Assembly: GCF_015751785.1 (NCBI RefSeq)
Contig: NZ_JADOTY010000001.1
Location: 2,976,001 to 3,040,000, forward strand
DNA length: 64,000 bases
DNA from: Micromonospora vinacea
GTDB lineage: Bacteria; Actinomycetota; Actinomycetes; Mycobacteriales; Micromonosporaceae
Reading direction: 5' to 3'
Shown here piece by piece: positions 38,512 through 46,685 of the stretch. The translations under genes and the position numbers were made by a program. Numbering within the stretch: position 1 is the first letter of the stretch; every line of letters starts with the position of its first letter. Under the pieces are notes generated by a model, which did no database searches, was not told where the DNA came from, and saw only the letters and a program-made list of their open reading frames with translations.

Positions 38512-39066
38512 ATGGAGTCGATGACCGGGCGGCTGCTGGTCGCGACTCCGGCGCTCAAGGACCCGAACTTCGACCGTACGGTGGTGCTGCTGGTCGCCCA
38601 CGAGCCGGGCGGCGCGCTCGGCGTGGTGCTGAACCGGGCCACCGAAGTGCCGGTGGCCGAGGTGCTCGGTGACTGGAGCGACCTGGCCCGCCACCCGGCG
38701 GTGCTCTTCGAGGGTGGCCCGGTGCAGCCCGACTCGGCCATCTGCCTCGCCCGGATGCGGCACCCGATGCGCCGGCTGAAGGGCTTCCACCAGGTTTCCG
38801 GGGCGGTCGGCACGATCGACCTCTCGGTCGACCCGGAGCGGCTGCGGGAGAGCATCGGCGGCATCCGGGTCTTCGCCGGCTACTCCGGCTGGGGCAGCGG
38901 CCAATTGGAGCAGGAGATCGCCGACGGGTCCTGGTTCGTGCTGGACGGGCTGCCCGGGGACGCCTTCGTCGACCGACCCGACGACCTGTGGCCGATGGTG
39001 CTGCGCCGGCAGGGCGGGATGATGGCCGCCGTCGCACACTTCCCGCCGGACGTGGCACTCAACTGA
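38512..39066 (+). CDS. UPF0301/YqgE (AlgH) family protein
   Basis: A 184-residue YqgE/AlgH-type protein. The start MTGRLLVATPALKDPNFDRTVVLL, GALGVVLNRATEVPV and VFAGYSGWGSGQLEQEI with DGSWFVLDG are diagnostic. The biochemical role is unknown; AlgH was first linked to alginate regulation in Pseudomonas. The start is uncertain: ATG at 38512 or 38521 fits the family, while GTG at 38467 would add 15 residues. It is followed by the tRNA-Ala promoter. Confidence 0.9.
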   Translation: MESMTGRLLVATPALKDPNFDRTVVLLVAHEPGGALGVVLNRATEVPVAEVLGDWSDLARHPAVLFEGGPVQPDSAICLARMRHPMRRLKGFHQVSGAVGTIDLSVDPERLRESIGGIRVFAGYSGWGSGQLEQEIADGSWFVLDGLPGDAFVDRPDDLWPMVLRRQGGMMAAVAHFPPDVALN

Positions 39067-39092
39067 CCCGGCTCGGCGAGGGACCCCGCGAG

Positions 39093-39121
39093 ATGACCAT
39101 GCGGGCCCGTCTGTGTATAGT
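39093..39121 (+). promoter_or_regulatory. tRNA-Ala promoter
   Basis: ATGACC (39093-39098) and TATAGT (39116-39121) are spaced by 17 bases. The -10 box matches TATAAT at 5 of 6 positions. The tRNA begins 33 bases further. Confidence 0.65.
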
Positions 39122-39154
39122 TTCCCAGTGCCCGGGCGACCGGGACAACAGCAA

Positions 39155-39227
39155 GGGGCCGTGGCGCAGCTGGTAGCGCACCACACTGGCAGTGTGGGGG
39201 TCAGGGGTTCGAGTCCCCTCGGCTCCA
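39155..39227 (+). tRNA. tRNA-Ala(GGC)
   Basis: A complete cloverleaf of 73 bases. Acceptor GGGGCCG pairs with CGGCTCC, the D-stem is GCGC/GCGC, the anticodon stem CCACA/TGTGG encloses loop CTGGCAG with anticodon GGC, and the T-arm is AGGGGTTCGAGTCCCCT. Discriminator A; CCA is not encoded (CCC follows). Confidence 0.97.
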
Positions 39228-39237
39228 CCCTTGAGAA

Positions 39238-39269
39238 ACGCCCTGGTCGGGACAATCTGACCAGGGCGT
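39238..39269 (+). terminator. tRNA-Ala terminator
   Basis: ACGCCCTGGTC (39238-39248) and 39259-39269 form a perfect 11-bp stem with a 10-base loop, followed by TTGCTGTTT. A near-classical intrinsic terminator. Confidence 0.85.
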
Positions 39270-39373
39270 TTGCTGTTTCTGGCGGTGCCGTCAAGGGCCG
39301 TCCCTGCGGCCCTCGGTGGACCGGCACCCCGCAGTCCCGGGGTGCCGACCACCGCGATCATGAGACTGACCGG

Positions 39374-39634
39374 CTACCTGACGATCGGTGACCACTCCCG
39401 CTGGCCGGCGATCGTCACCCCAGGGGTGCGGTAATAGGGGTCGGCGGCGACGATCGCGGCAAACGCTTCGGCGTCCGGGACGTCGAAGACCAGCAGTGCT
39501 CCGGAGTCGTCGGCGAACGGCCCGGCCATGACCAGCCGGCCTTCCTGGTGCAGGGCCTGGAGACGCTCCCGGTGCGCCGGTCGGGCGGCGAGCCGGTCGG
39601 GTTCGTCGCCGAAGGACAACTCCAAGACGAACAC
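39374..39634 (-). CDS. YciI family protein
   Basis: An 86-residue dimeric alpha/beta-barrel protein. MFVLELSFGDEPDRLAARPAHRERL and HQEGRLVMAGPFADDSGALLVF carry the conserved His and Asp pair of the YCII family. GVTIAGQREWSPIVR is the C-terminal strand. Some YCII proteins are hydrolases acting on chlorinated catechol intermediates; others are unassigned. GTG at 39634 has GAGGAGG upstream. It stands alone between the tRNA terminator and the L36 paralogue. Confidence 0.88.
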   Translation of the reverse strand: MFVLELSFGDEPDRLAARPAHRERLQALHQEGRLVMAGPFADDSGALLVFDVPDAEAFAAIVAADPYYRTPGVTIAGQREWSPIVR

Positions 39635-39714
39635 GGTTCCTCCTCATCGGGGCGGCCTCTCCAAGCACCCTAGTCGATCCGCCAGAGACCCTCCCGCGGT
39701 GAGACGTACGCGAA

Positions 39715-39747
39715 AACGCCCCGACCGGATGACCCGGTCAGGGCGTT
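39715..39747 (-). terminator. Terminator of the L36 paralogue
   Basis: AACGCCCCGACCGG (39715-39728) pairs with 39734-39747 with one mismatch and loop ATGAC. Read on the minus strand it follows the rpmJ-like gene and leads into TTTTCGCG. Confidence 0.75.
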
Positions 39748-39775
39748 GGCGACTAGATGTCCGGTAAGGGCTAAA

Positions 39776-39898
39776 TCAGCCCTGACGGCTCTTCCACTGC
39801 GGGTTGGCGCGGTTCACCACGACCACCCGGCCGCGACGGCGGACCACCACCGAACCCGGCTTCTGCTTCAGTGCACGCAACGAGCTACGTACCTTCAT
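39776..39898 (-). CDS. rpmJ: 50S ribosomal protein L36, short zinc-free paralogue (YkgO type)
   Basis: A 40-residue ribosomal protein. [20 protein letters not shown] starts it, and the tail is [19 protein letters not shown]. Canonical L36 has a zinc-binding set of Cys and His residues; here there is none, so this is the C-minus (zinc-independent) form like E. coli YkgO. Such paralogues usually replace the zinc form under zinc limitation, often under Zur. ATG at 39898 has GAGG upstream. I saw no convincing Zur box in the 80 bases before it. A dedicated terminator follows, so it is transcribed alone. Confidence 0.92.
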   Translation of the reverse strand: MKVRSSLRALKQKPGSVVVRRRGRVVVVNRANPQWKSRQG

Positions 39899-40022
39899 CT
39901 CTGCCTCCTCGGTGCAAGCGGTTCCGAGTATCGAAACGCCACACCCACCTGCGGGATTCCCGACCGGTCAGCGTCGAACCTTTGCCGCCCCGCAGCCGTA
40001 CCAGTGGGCGGAGGTCATCCTC

Positions 40023-40943
40023 ATGCCCGTACGCCGGCTCCTCGCCACGGTGCTGGTCGCTGCCGCGACAGTGCCCCTGGCCGCCACACCCGCAGCCGCC
40101 CACGGTGCCCCGACCGACCCGGTCAGTCGCGCGGCGGCCTGCGGCCCCGTGGGCCGGTACGCGGCCACCAGCGCCTGCCGGGCGGCGATCGAGGCCGGCG
40201 CGGCGGTGCGCGAATGGGACAACGTACGCGTCGCGGCGATCAACGGGCGAGATCGGGAACGGATCCCGGACGGTGAGTTGTGCAGCGGCGGACTGTCCGC
40301 GTACCGGGGGTTGGATCTGCCCCGCACCGACTGGCCGAGCACCGAGCTGACCGCCGGAGCGAAGTTCACCTTCCGGTACCGGACCACCATCGAGCACCGG
40401 GGCACCTTTCGGCTCTACGTCACCACAGCCGACTACGACCCGCGCAGGAAGCTCACCTGGGCTGATCTGGAGTCGCGTCCGTTTCTGACGCTGACCGACC
40501 CGCCCGTGCGGGCCGGGGCGTACCAGTTGGCGGGTCGGCTGCCGGCGGGCCGCAGCGGCCGACACCTGATCTACACGATCTGGCAGAACTCCAACACCCC
40601 GGACACCTACTACTCCTGCTCGGACGTGGTGTTCCGGGGCGCCAAGGCCACCGCCGCCCCGTCGAAGGCCGCCGCGAAGAAGAGCGCGGCGGCTGCGCCG
40701 CGTACCGCTGCCAGTGGGCCAACCCCCACCGAGTCCGCGGTGGCGGCGGCGGCCGACCCGGGCGTGCCGGTGGCGTCGGTGACCGACCTCGGCCGTCGGT
40801 GGCCGGTGCTGGCCGGCGCCGCCGCCGTGCTGGTCCTGGCGCTGCTGATCGGCGCCGGACGGCGCCGCCGCAGCGCCGCCGCACCGGTCGGCAGGCAGTG
40901 CGAGGTCCGCAACCACCGGGCCGGGCGGCGCCGGATCTGGTGA
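40023..40943 (+). CDS. Membrane-anchored AA10 lytic polysaccharide monooxygenase
   Basis: Copper enzyme that oxidatively cleaves chitin or cellulose. The 306-residue product has a signal peptide cleaved before His27 (AAAHGAPTDPVSR), which becomes the N-terminal His of the copper histidine brace. CGPVGRYAATSACRAAI, TIEHRGTFRLYVTT (second brace His likely here) and HLIYTIWQNSNTPDTYYSCSDVVF are typical of the AA10 domain (27-206). An Ala/Pro/Lys linker, a membrane helix at about 266-284 and an Arg-rich tail follow. ATG at 40023 has GGAGG 8 bases upstream. Confidence 0.88.
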   Translation: MPVRRLLATVLVAAATVPLAATPAAAHGAPTDPVSRAAACGPVGRYAATSACRAAIEAGAAVREWDNVRVAAINGRDRERIPDGELCSGGLSAYRGLDLPRTDWPSTELTAGAKFTFRYRTTIEHRGTFRLYVTTADYDPRRKLTWADLESRPFLTLTDPPVRAGAYQLAGRLPAGRSGRHLIYTIWQNSNTPDTYYSCSDVVFRGAKATAAPSKAAAKKSAAAAPRTAASGPTPTESAVAAAADPGVPVASVTDLGRRWPVLAGAAAVLVLALLIGAGRRRRSAAAPVGRQCEVRNHRAGRRRIW

Positions 40944-40970
40944 CCCGGCCCGCCCGGGGCCCGGCCGGGC

Positions 40971-41966
40971 TCAGCCCAGGTGACGCTCGATCTCGGCCAA
41001 CTCGTCGGCGGTGAAGTCGAGGTTGCCCAGCGCGGCGATGTTCGTCTCCAACTGCTCCACACTGCTCGCCCCGATGATCAGGCTGGTCATCCGCGGGTCA
41101 CGCAGCGCCCAGGCCAACGCGAGCTGAGCGAGGGACTGGCCGCGCCGCTGGGCGACAGCGCCGAGCCCACGGATGGTGGCCATCTTCTCCTCGCTGAGGT
41201 CGCTCTCGTTGAGGAAGACGCTGGTGCGCACCCGCGAGTCGGCCGGGATGCCGCCCAGGTAACGGTCGGTCAGCAGGCCCTGAGCCAACGGGCTGTACGC
41301 GATGCAGCCCGCGCCGACCTGCTCCAGCGTGTCGAGCAGGCCGTCGGACTCGGTCCAGCGGTTGAGCATCGAGTACGACGGCTGGTTGATCAGCAGCGGC
41401 GTACCCAGGTCACGCAGGATCGCGGCGGCCCGCGCGGTCTGCTCCGAGTTGTAGTTCGAGATGCCGACGTAGAGCGCCTTGCCGGAGCGGACGACGGCGT
41501 CGAGCGCCCCCATCGTCTCCTCCAGCGGGGTGTCCGGGTCGAACCGGTGCGAGTAGAAGATGTCTACGTAGTCCAGCCCCATCCGGCCCAGTGACTGGTC
41601 CAGCGACGAGATGAGGTTCTTGCGCGAGCCCCACTCCCCGTACGGGCCGGGCCACATCAGGTACCCGGCCTTGCTGGAGATGACCAACTCGTCCCGGTAC
41701 GGCTTCAGGTCGGTGGCGAGCATCCGGCCGAAGTTCTCCTCCGCCGAACCGGGCGGCGGGCCGTAGTTGTTGGCCAGGTCGAAGTGGGTGACACCCAGGT
41801 CGAAGGCGCGGCGCACGATGTCGCGCTGCCGTTCGAACGGGCGGTCCGGACCGAAGTTGTGCCACAGGCCGAGCGAGACGGCGGGCAGCCGCAGGCCACT
41901 GCGCCCGCTGCGCCGATAGGTCATGGTGTCGTAGCGGTCATCCGCGGCGAGGTAGGTCACGATCAT
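40971..41966 (-). CDS. Aldo/keto reductase, YghZ-like
   Basis: NADPH-dependent oxidoreductase of the aldo/keto reductase superfamily, close to YghZ-type glyceraldehyde-3-phosphate reductases. The 331-residue product has FDLANNYGPPPGSAEENFG (Asp/Tyr of the catalytic tetrad), VISSKAGYLMWPG (Lys), IFYSHRFDPDTPLEET (His), and the cofactor region SLIIGASSVEQLETN. ATG at 41966 has GGAG 8 bases upstream. It is divergent from another reductase gene, with 70 bases between starts. The substrate is not known. Confidence 0.9.
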   Translation of the reverse strand: MIVTYLAADDRYDTMTYRRSGRSGLRLPAVSLGLWHNFGPDRPFERQRDIVRRAFDLGVTHFDLANNYGPPPGSAEENFGRMLATDLKPYRDELVISSKAGYLMWPGPYGEWGSRKNLISSLDQSLGRMGLDYVDIFYSHRFDPDTPLEETMGALDAVVRSGKALYVGISNYNSEQTARAAAILRDLGTPLLINQPSYSMLNRWTESDGLLDTLEQVGAGCIAYSPLAQGLLTDRYLGGIPADSRVRTSVFLNESDLSEEKMATIRGLGAVAQRRGQSLAQLALAWALRDPRMTSLIIGASSVEQLETNIAALGNLDFTADELAEIERHLG

Positions 41967-42023
41967 GAGCCTAGCTCCGGCTCAGCCTGGCGCGGATCGG
42001 GCGTGGAAACCGGGACATCGGGG

Positions 42024-42029
42024 TAGTTT
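42024..42029 (+). promoter_or_regulatory. -10 box for a leaderless aldo/keto reductase gene
   Basis: TAGTTT at 42024-42029 lies 7 bases before ATG at 42037. There is no RBS, so the transcript probably starts at the ATG. Confidence 0.45.
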
Positions 42030-42036
42030 CGACGCC

Positions 42037-43017
42037 ATGCGTTTCATTGCGCTCGACACCCCGAAACCGCTGTCCAAGATCGGGTTGGGCACCTGGCAGT
42101 TCGGCTCCCGGGAGTGGGGCTACGGCCCGGACTTCGAGAAGCAGGCGGCGCAGATCGTCCGGCGGGCCGTCGAGCTGGGCGTGACGGTCTTCGACAGCGC
42201 AGAGGTCTACGGCTTCGGGCGCAGCGAACGCATCCTCGGCGCGGCCCTCGGCGACGACCGGCCCAAGGTGGTGGTCGCCAGCAAGATCCTGCCGGTGCTG
42301 CCGGTCGCAGCGGTGGTGCAGCAGCGGGCGGTCGCCTCGGCGGCCCGGCTCGGCGTCACCAGCATCGACCTCTACCAGGTGCACCAGCCCAACCCGCTGG
42401 TCGCCGACCACACCACAATGCGCGGCATGCGGACCCTGCAGGACGTCGGGCTGGTCGGCGAGGTCGGGGTGAGCAACTACGGGCTGCGCCGCTGGCAGGT
42501 CGCCGAAGCGGCGCTCGGCCGGCGGGTGCTCAGCAACCAGGTCCGCTACAGCATGCTGGACCGCGCACCCGAGCAGGACCTGCTGCCGTACGCGCGCCAG
42601 GCCGGTCGGGTGGTCATCGCGTACAGCCCGCTCGCGCAGGGCTTCCTCTCCGGCCGCTACGACGCCAGGAACCCGCCCACCGGCGCGGTCCGGCGCGCCA
42701 ACCCGTACTTCCTGCCGGAGAACCTGGAGCGCGGCGCGGCGCTGATCGACACAGTGCGCCAGGTCGCCGACGCCCACGACGCAACCCCCAGCCAGATTGC
42801 ACTGGCCTACCTGCTGCGCCACCCCAACGTGCTCGCCATCCCCGGCGCGTCCGGAGTCGAGCAGATGGAACGCAACGCCGCCGCCGCCGACATCGACCTC
42901 GCCGACGACGAGTACACGGCGCTGGCCGAGGCCGCGAAACGCTTCCGCCCGATCACCGGACTCGCCGCGATGCCGGCGATGCTGCGTGCCCGGTTCGCCA
43001 ACACCACCGGAAAGTGA
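42037..43017 (+). CDS. Aldo/keto reductase
   Basis: A 326-residue aldo/keto reductase with the Kvbeta/YajO-like layout. TVFDSAEVYGFGRSERIL gives catalytic Asp/Tyr, VVVASKILPVLP the Lys, and YQVHQPNPLV the His; AIPGASGVEQMERNA binds the NADPH phosphate. ATG at 42037 is likely leaderless. The hemerythrin gene follows after 5 bases, so the two share a transcript. Substrate unknown. Confidence 0.9.
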   Translation: MRFIALDTPKPLSKIGLGTWQFGSREWGYGPDFEKQAAQIVRRAVELGVTVFDSAEVYGFGRSERILGAALGDDRPKVVVASKILPVLPVAAVVQQRAVASAARLGVTSIDLYQVHQPNPLVADHTTMRGMRTLQDVGLVGEVGVSNYGLRRWQVAEAALGRRVLSNQVRYSMLDRAPEQDLLPYARQAGRVVIAYSPLAQGFLSGRYDARNPPTGAVRRANPYFLPENLERGAALIDTVRQVADAHDATPSQIALAYLLRHPNVLAIPGASGVEQMERNAAAADIDLADDEYTALAEAAKRFRPITGLAAMPAMLRARFANTTGK

Positions 43018-43022
43018 GCACA

Positions 43023-43520
43023 GTGGACGACATCACCGCGCTGATCCTGGACGACCACGCCGCCTTCCGGCGTGGCTTCGCCCGCCTCGACGACGCCCGC
43101 GACGAGCAGGAGATGCTTGCCATCTGGGACGCCCTCGCCCTGCACCTGGACATCCACGCCGAGGCGGAGGAGGCGATCCTCTACCCGCACCTGGTCAAGC
43201 ACGGCGACGACGGCGAGGACGAGACCGCCGACGCGATCGGCGACCACAACAAGATCCGCGACGCCATCGCCGAGGCGAAGCTGCACCCGGTCGGCTCGGA
43301 CCAGTGGTGGGAAGCGGTCGGCACGGCCCGCCGGGAGAACAGCGAGCACCTGGCCGAGGAGGAAGACGAGGCGCTGCCCGACTTCCGCCGGCACGCCAGC
43401 ACCGAACTCCGCGCCGAGCTGGGCCAACGCTGGCTGACCTTCTACGGCGAGCACAAGAACGGCCGCAACCTGCCCTTCCGCGACAAGGACCCGCAGCAGT
43501 ACGTCGCCGACCACCGCTGA
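43023..43520 (+). CDS. Hemerythrin-domain protein
   Basis: A 165-residue four-helix protein with a di-iron site. Metal ligands can be placed: His in ILDDHAAF, HIHAEAEEAILYPHL (HxxxE and His), AIGDHNKIR, and ENSEHLAEEEDEALP. Hemerythrin domains bind oxygen, NO or iron, and some act in peroxide or redox sensing. GTG at 43023 is 5 bases after an aldo/keto reductase stop, suggesting a shared redox function; that link is inference. Confidence 0.9.
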   Translation: MDDITALILDDHAAFRRGFARLDDARDEQEMLAIWDALALHLDIHAEAEEAILYPHLVKHGDDGEDETADAIGDHNKIRDAIAEAKLHPVGSDQWWEAVGTARRENSEHLAEEEDEALPDFRRHASTELRAELGQRWLTFYGEHKNGRNLPFRDKDPQQYVADHR

Positions 43521-43575
43521 CATCTCCCCGACGCGGGGGAGTTGCCGGGACCGGTCCGGGCAGCAGAATGGCGAG

Positions 43576-44820
43576 GTGAACCTCCGAGCGGCGCTGGCCC
43601 CGCTGGTCGCCGGCACCACCTGGCGACGCGGCGTGTTCCTGCTGCTCGGAGGCGTGCTGGCGCTGCCGTACGGACTGCTCGCGGTGACCTTCGGCCAACT
43701 GCTCGCCGACTCGGCGATTCCGCGCCCACTGGTCTACGTCCTGCTGCTCATCGCGGTGCTGATCGCCGTGGTCCCGTTGCTGCTGGACGGCAGCCGGGCC
43801 CTGGAGATCGCCGCCGTCCGGGCCCTGCTCGGTGTCGACCTGCCCGAACCCGCGCCCGGACACCACGGCGACCGGGAGACCCGGCTGCGCAGCGCGCTCT
43901 GGATCGCCACCCACCTCATCGTCGGCGCGCTGGTGATGATCGCACTGTTCAGCGCCCTGCCGATGGCGCTGGCGTTCATCGCCCAACAGTTCGGCGTCGG
44001 CACCGAGCTGACCAGCCGGGAACAGTTCGGGCCGCTGGACGGGCAGGACAGCGGATGGCTGACAGTGACCGGGGTGCTCCTGCTGGTCGGCCTCGGCTAC
44101 GTCGTCGCCGGGCTCGGCGCGCTCGCCGGGTCCATGGCACCGGTGCTGCTCGGCCCGGCTCAGGCGGAACGGATCGCCGCCCTCGAAGCACAGGCCACCC
44201 GGCTCGCCGAACGCAACCGACTGGCCCGGGAGCTGCACGACTCGGTCGGACACGCGCTGACAGTGGCCACCCTCCAGGCCGGGGCCGCCCGCGAGGTCCT
44301 CGACACCGACCCGGAGTTCGTCAGGCGGGCGCTCACCGCCATCGAGGACGTCGGGCGGACCGCGATGGACGACCTCGACCACGTGCTCGGGCTGCTCCGG
44401 GAGAACGGACGCGACAGGCCCGTGGTGGCGCCGCAGCGTACCCTCGCCGACCTGGACCGGTTGGTCACCGACGCCCGCGCGGCCGGCCTGGCCGTGGACG
44501 CGCACCGCGCCGGCGACCCGGCCCGGGTGCCCGCGGTGGTCTCCCGGGAGGGCTACCGGATCGTCCAGGAAGGACTGACCAACGCGGCCCGGCACGGCCA
44601 CGGGCCGGTGACGGTACGCCTGGACCTGCACAGCGACGCCCTGGAGTTGGAATTGGTGAACGCGATGAGCCGCCCCGGACGGGTCCGGCCGGGGCGGGGC
44701 GGTCGAGGCCTGGACGGCATGCGGGAGCGGGTGCTGCTGCTCGGCGGCCGGATCACAGTGGGCCCGGACGGCGACCGGTGGCTGATCCGTGCCCGCCTGC
44801 CCTACGAGGAGACCCGATGA
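43576..44820 (+). CDS. NarL-type sensor histidine kinase
   Basis: A 414-residue membrane kinase of the HisKA_3 group. Four helices span about 15-195 (VFLLLGGVLALPYGL, YVLLLIAVLIAVV, HLIVGALVMIAL, GVLLLVGLGYVVAG). The dimerisation box ARELHDSVGHAL has phospho-His221. The ATPase domain has EGLTNAARHGHG and ends with GRGLDGMRERV. GTG at 43576 is close to GGCGAG. Its stop overlaps the response regulator start (ATGA at 44817-44820). The input signal is unknown; the sensor part is almost entirely within the membrane. Confidence 0.92.
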   Translation: MNLRAALAPLVAGTTWRRGVFLLLGGVLALPYGLLAVTFGQLLADSAIPRPLVYVLLLIAVLIAVVPLLLDGSRALEIAAVRALLGVDLPEPAPGHHGDRETRLRSALWIATHLIVGALVMIALFSALPMALAFIAQQFGVGTELTSREQFGPLDGQDSGWLTVTGVLLLVGLGYVVAGLGALAGSMAPVLLGPAQAERIAALEAQATRLAERNRLARELHDSVGHALTVATLQAGAAREVLDTDPEFVRRALTAIEDVGRTAMDDLDHVLGLLRENGRDRPVVAPQRTLADLDRLVTDARAAGLAVDAHRAGDPARVPAVVSREGYRIVQEGLTNAARHGHGPVTVRLDLHSDALELELVNAMSRPGRVRPGRGGRGLDGMRERVLLLGGRITVGPDGDRWLIRARLPYEETR

Positions 44821-45467
44821 CCACTGGGGTGCTCATCGTCGACGACGACGAGCTGATCCGGATCGGGCTGCGAGCGATCATCGACGCCCAACCCGACCTG
44901 CACGTGCTCGCCGAGGCCGCCGACGGTGCCGAGGTGCCGCCGCTGGTCGCCCGGCACAGGCCCGACGTGGTGCTGATGGACGTGCGGATGCCCGGCATCG
45001 ACGGCATCCAGGCCACCCGGCACCTGCTGGCCACCTCCGCCGACCCGCCCCGGGTGCTGGTGGTCACCACGTTCGCCAACGACGAGTACGTCTACGAGGC
45101 GCTGCGCGCCGGCGCCTCGGGGTTCCTGCTCAAACGGTCCCGGCCCGCCGAGGTGGTGGAGGCGGTCCGGGTGGTCGCTGCCGGTGAGTCGCTGCTCTTC
45201 CCGGCCGCGATCCGCCAACTGGTCGGGGCGTACGGTCCGGCGGGCGGCGACCGGTTGACCGCCGCCCGGCTCACCGAACGGGAGGCCGAGGTGCTGCGGT
45301 TGATGACCACCGGACGGTCCAACCCGGAGATCGCCGCGCACCTGGTGGTCGGGGTGGAGACGGTGAAGACGCACGTCGGCAACGTGCTGGCCAAGCTGGG
45401 CGTCCGCGACCGTACGCAGGCGGTCATCGCCGCCTACGAGTCCGGCTTCGTCACCCCGTCGGGCTGA
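44817..45467 (+). CDS. LuxR/NarL-family response regulator
   Basis: A 216-residue regulator. The receiver has VDDDELIRIGL, Asp55 in VVLMDVRMPG and Lys in GFLLKRSRP. The LuxR-type HTH at about 150-212 has LTEREAEVLRLMTTGRSNPEIA and VGVETVKTHVGNVLAKLGVRDR. It forms a coupled pair with the overlapping kinase gene. The membrane protein 76 bases downstream is a likely target, by analogy with similar three-gene sets. Confidence 0.93.
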   Translation: MTTGVLIVDDDELIRIGLRAIIDAQPDLHVLAEAADGAEVPPLVARHRPDVVLMDVRMPGIDGIQATRHLLATSADPPRVLVVTTFANDEYVYEALRAGASGFLLKRSRPAEVVEAVRVVAAGESLLFPAAIRQLVGAYGPAGGDRLTAARLTEREAEVLRLMTTGRSNPEIAAHLVVGVETVKTHVGNVLAKLGVRDRTQAVIAAYESGFVTPSG

Positions 45468-45543
45468 TCGGTCCCTCCACCGAGGGAGTGGGTTCACCGC
45501 CTGCCGGGAGGGAACCGATCGGCCGTCGGACCAGGCTGAGAGC

Positions 45544-46620
45544 ATGACAACGATCACTGCCTCCCGACCCCGTGCCGACTCCCGCTGGCCGGACCGGCTC
45601 GCCCCACTGGCCGCTGGTTGGCTCGGCCTGTGGGGCGTGCTCGCCCTGATCGGCACCCTCACCGGCGCCGGCTACCCGTTCGGCCCGAACGACCCGCATG
45701 GCGGCGACGTCAGTTTGCTGCGTCTGGTGCCGGTGGAGGTGGCCACCCCGCTCTTCGCCGGCGTACTGCTCACCGCCGCGGTGGCCGCCCTGGCCATGAG
45801 CCGTCCGGCGGCGCGCCCACCCGGCCCGCTGCGGGCGCTGCTCGCCGGCTACGGCTGGGCGGTCGCGTTCGTGCTCGTCATGGTCGTGCCGGATGTCCGA
45901 GTGCTGATCGTTCTCGGCTACCTGCCAATCCTGATCGTCGGCGCGCCGTTCGGCTGGCCACCGATCGACTACTCCGACGTCTTCAACTGGGCGCTGTTCG
46001 GCCGGTTCGCGGCGCTGGCCGGCGGGCTGCTGCTGGTCGGGGCGGTGCTCGCCTGGCAGCGGCGTACCGCCGGGGCCTGCGTCGGCTGCGGCCGCGCCGA
46101 CGCCGGCCAGCGGTGGACCACCCCGGCCGCCGCCACCCGCTGGGGCCGCTGGGCCGCCGGCATCGCCGCGGCCATCCCCTTCACGTACGCGTTGACCAGG
46201 TTCGCCTGGGCGGCCGGCTTCCCGCTGGGCATCTCCCGGGAGTTCCTGACCGAGATGCAGGACAGCGGGCTGGTCTGGGCCGGGTTCGGGCTGGCCGCGT
46301 TCGCCACCGTCGGCGCGATCCTCACCCTCGGACTGGTGCAGCGCTGGGGCGAGCGGTTCCCGCGCTGGATGCTCGGGCTCGCCGGCCGTCGGGTGCCGGT
46401 GAAGCTGGCCGTGGTACCGGCCACCCTGGTCGCCATCTCCGTGACCGCGGCCTCGCTGGGGCTGCTCAGCAATCCGAAGTTCTGGGAGCTGACCGGCGGG
46501 TTGAGCATCACCGGGGCGCCGATGCTGCTCTGGCCGGTGTGGGGCGTGGCGCTCGGCGCGGCCACCTACGCGTACCACCTGCGCCGCCGCGGCACCTGCC
46601 AGCGGTGCGACCGGGGCTGA
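45544..46620 (+). CDS. Polytopic membrane protein linked to a two-component system
   Basis: A 358-residue protein with about eight membrane helices. Two Cys pairs lie in the loops and tail: ACVGCGRADAGQRW near residue 180 and TCQRCDRG at the C-terminus, both possible metal or redox sites. GISREFLTEMQDSG is a distinctive non-membrane segment. ATG at 45544 begins MTTITASRP. It follows a NarL-type kinase/regulator pair in the same direction. I do not recognise a named family. Confidence 0.75.
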   Translation: MTTITASRPRADSRWPDRLAPLAAGWLGLWGVLALIGTLTGAGYPFGPNDPHGGDVSLLRLVPVEVATPLFAGVLLTAAVAALAMSRPAARPPGPLRALLAGYGWAVAFVLVMVVPDVRVLIVLGYLPILIVGAPFGWPPIDYSDVFNWALFGRFAALAGGLLLVGAVLAWQRRTAGACVGCGRADAGQRWTTPAAATRWGRWAAGIAAAIPFTYALTRFAWAAGFPLGISREFLTEMQDSGLVWAGFGLAAFATVGAILTLGLVQRWGERFPRWMLGLAGRRVPVKLAVVPATLVAISVTAASLGLLSNPKFWELTGGLSITGAPMLLWPVWGVALGAATYAYHLRRRGTCQRCDRG

Positions 46621-46672
46621 GGGTGGTGGCGGGGGTGCCCCTGATGCCCGGGGCGCCCCCGCGAATGTGAGC

Positions 46673-46678
46673 TAGCGT
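46673..46678 (+). promoter_or_regulatory. -10 box for the leaderless AAA gene
   Basis: TAGCGT at 46673-46678 precedes the GTG at 46686 by 7 bases with no RBS. This supports a leaderless start for the AAA/VWA operon. Confidence 0.5.
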
Positions 46679-46685
46679 GGGTCGG

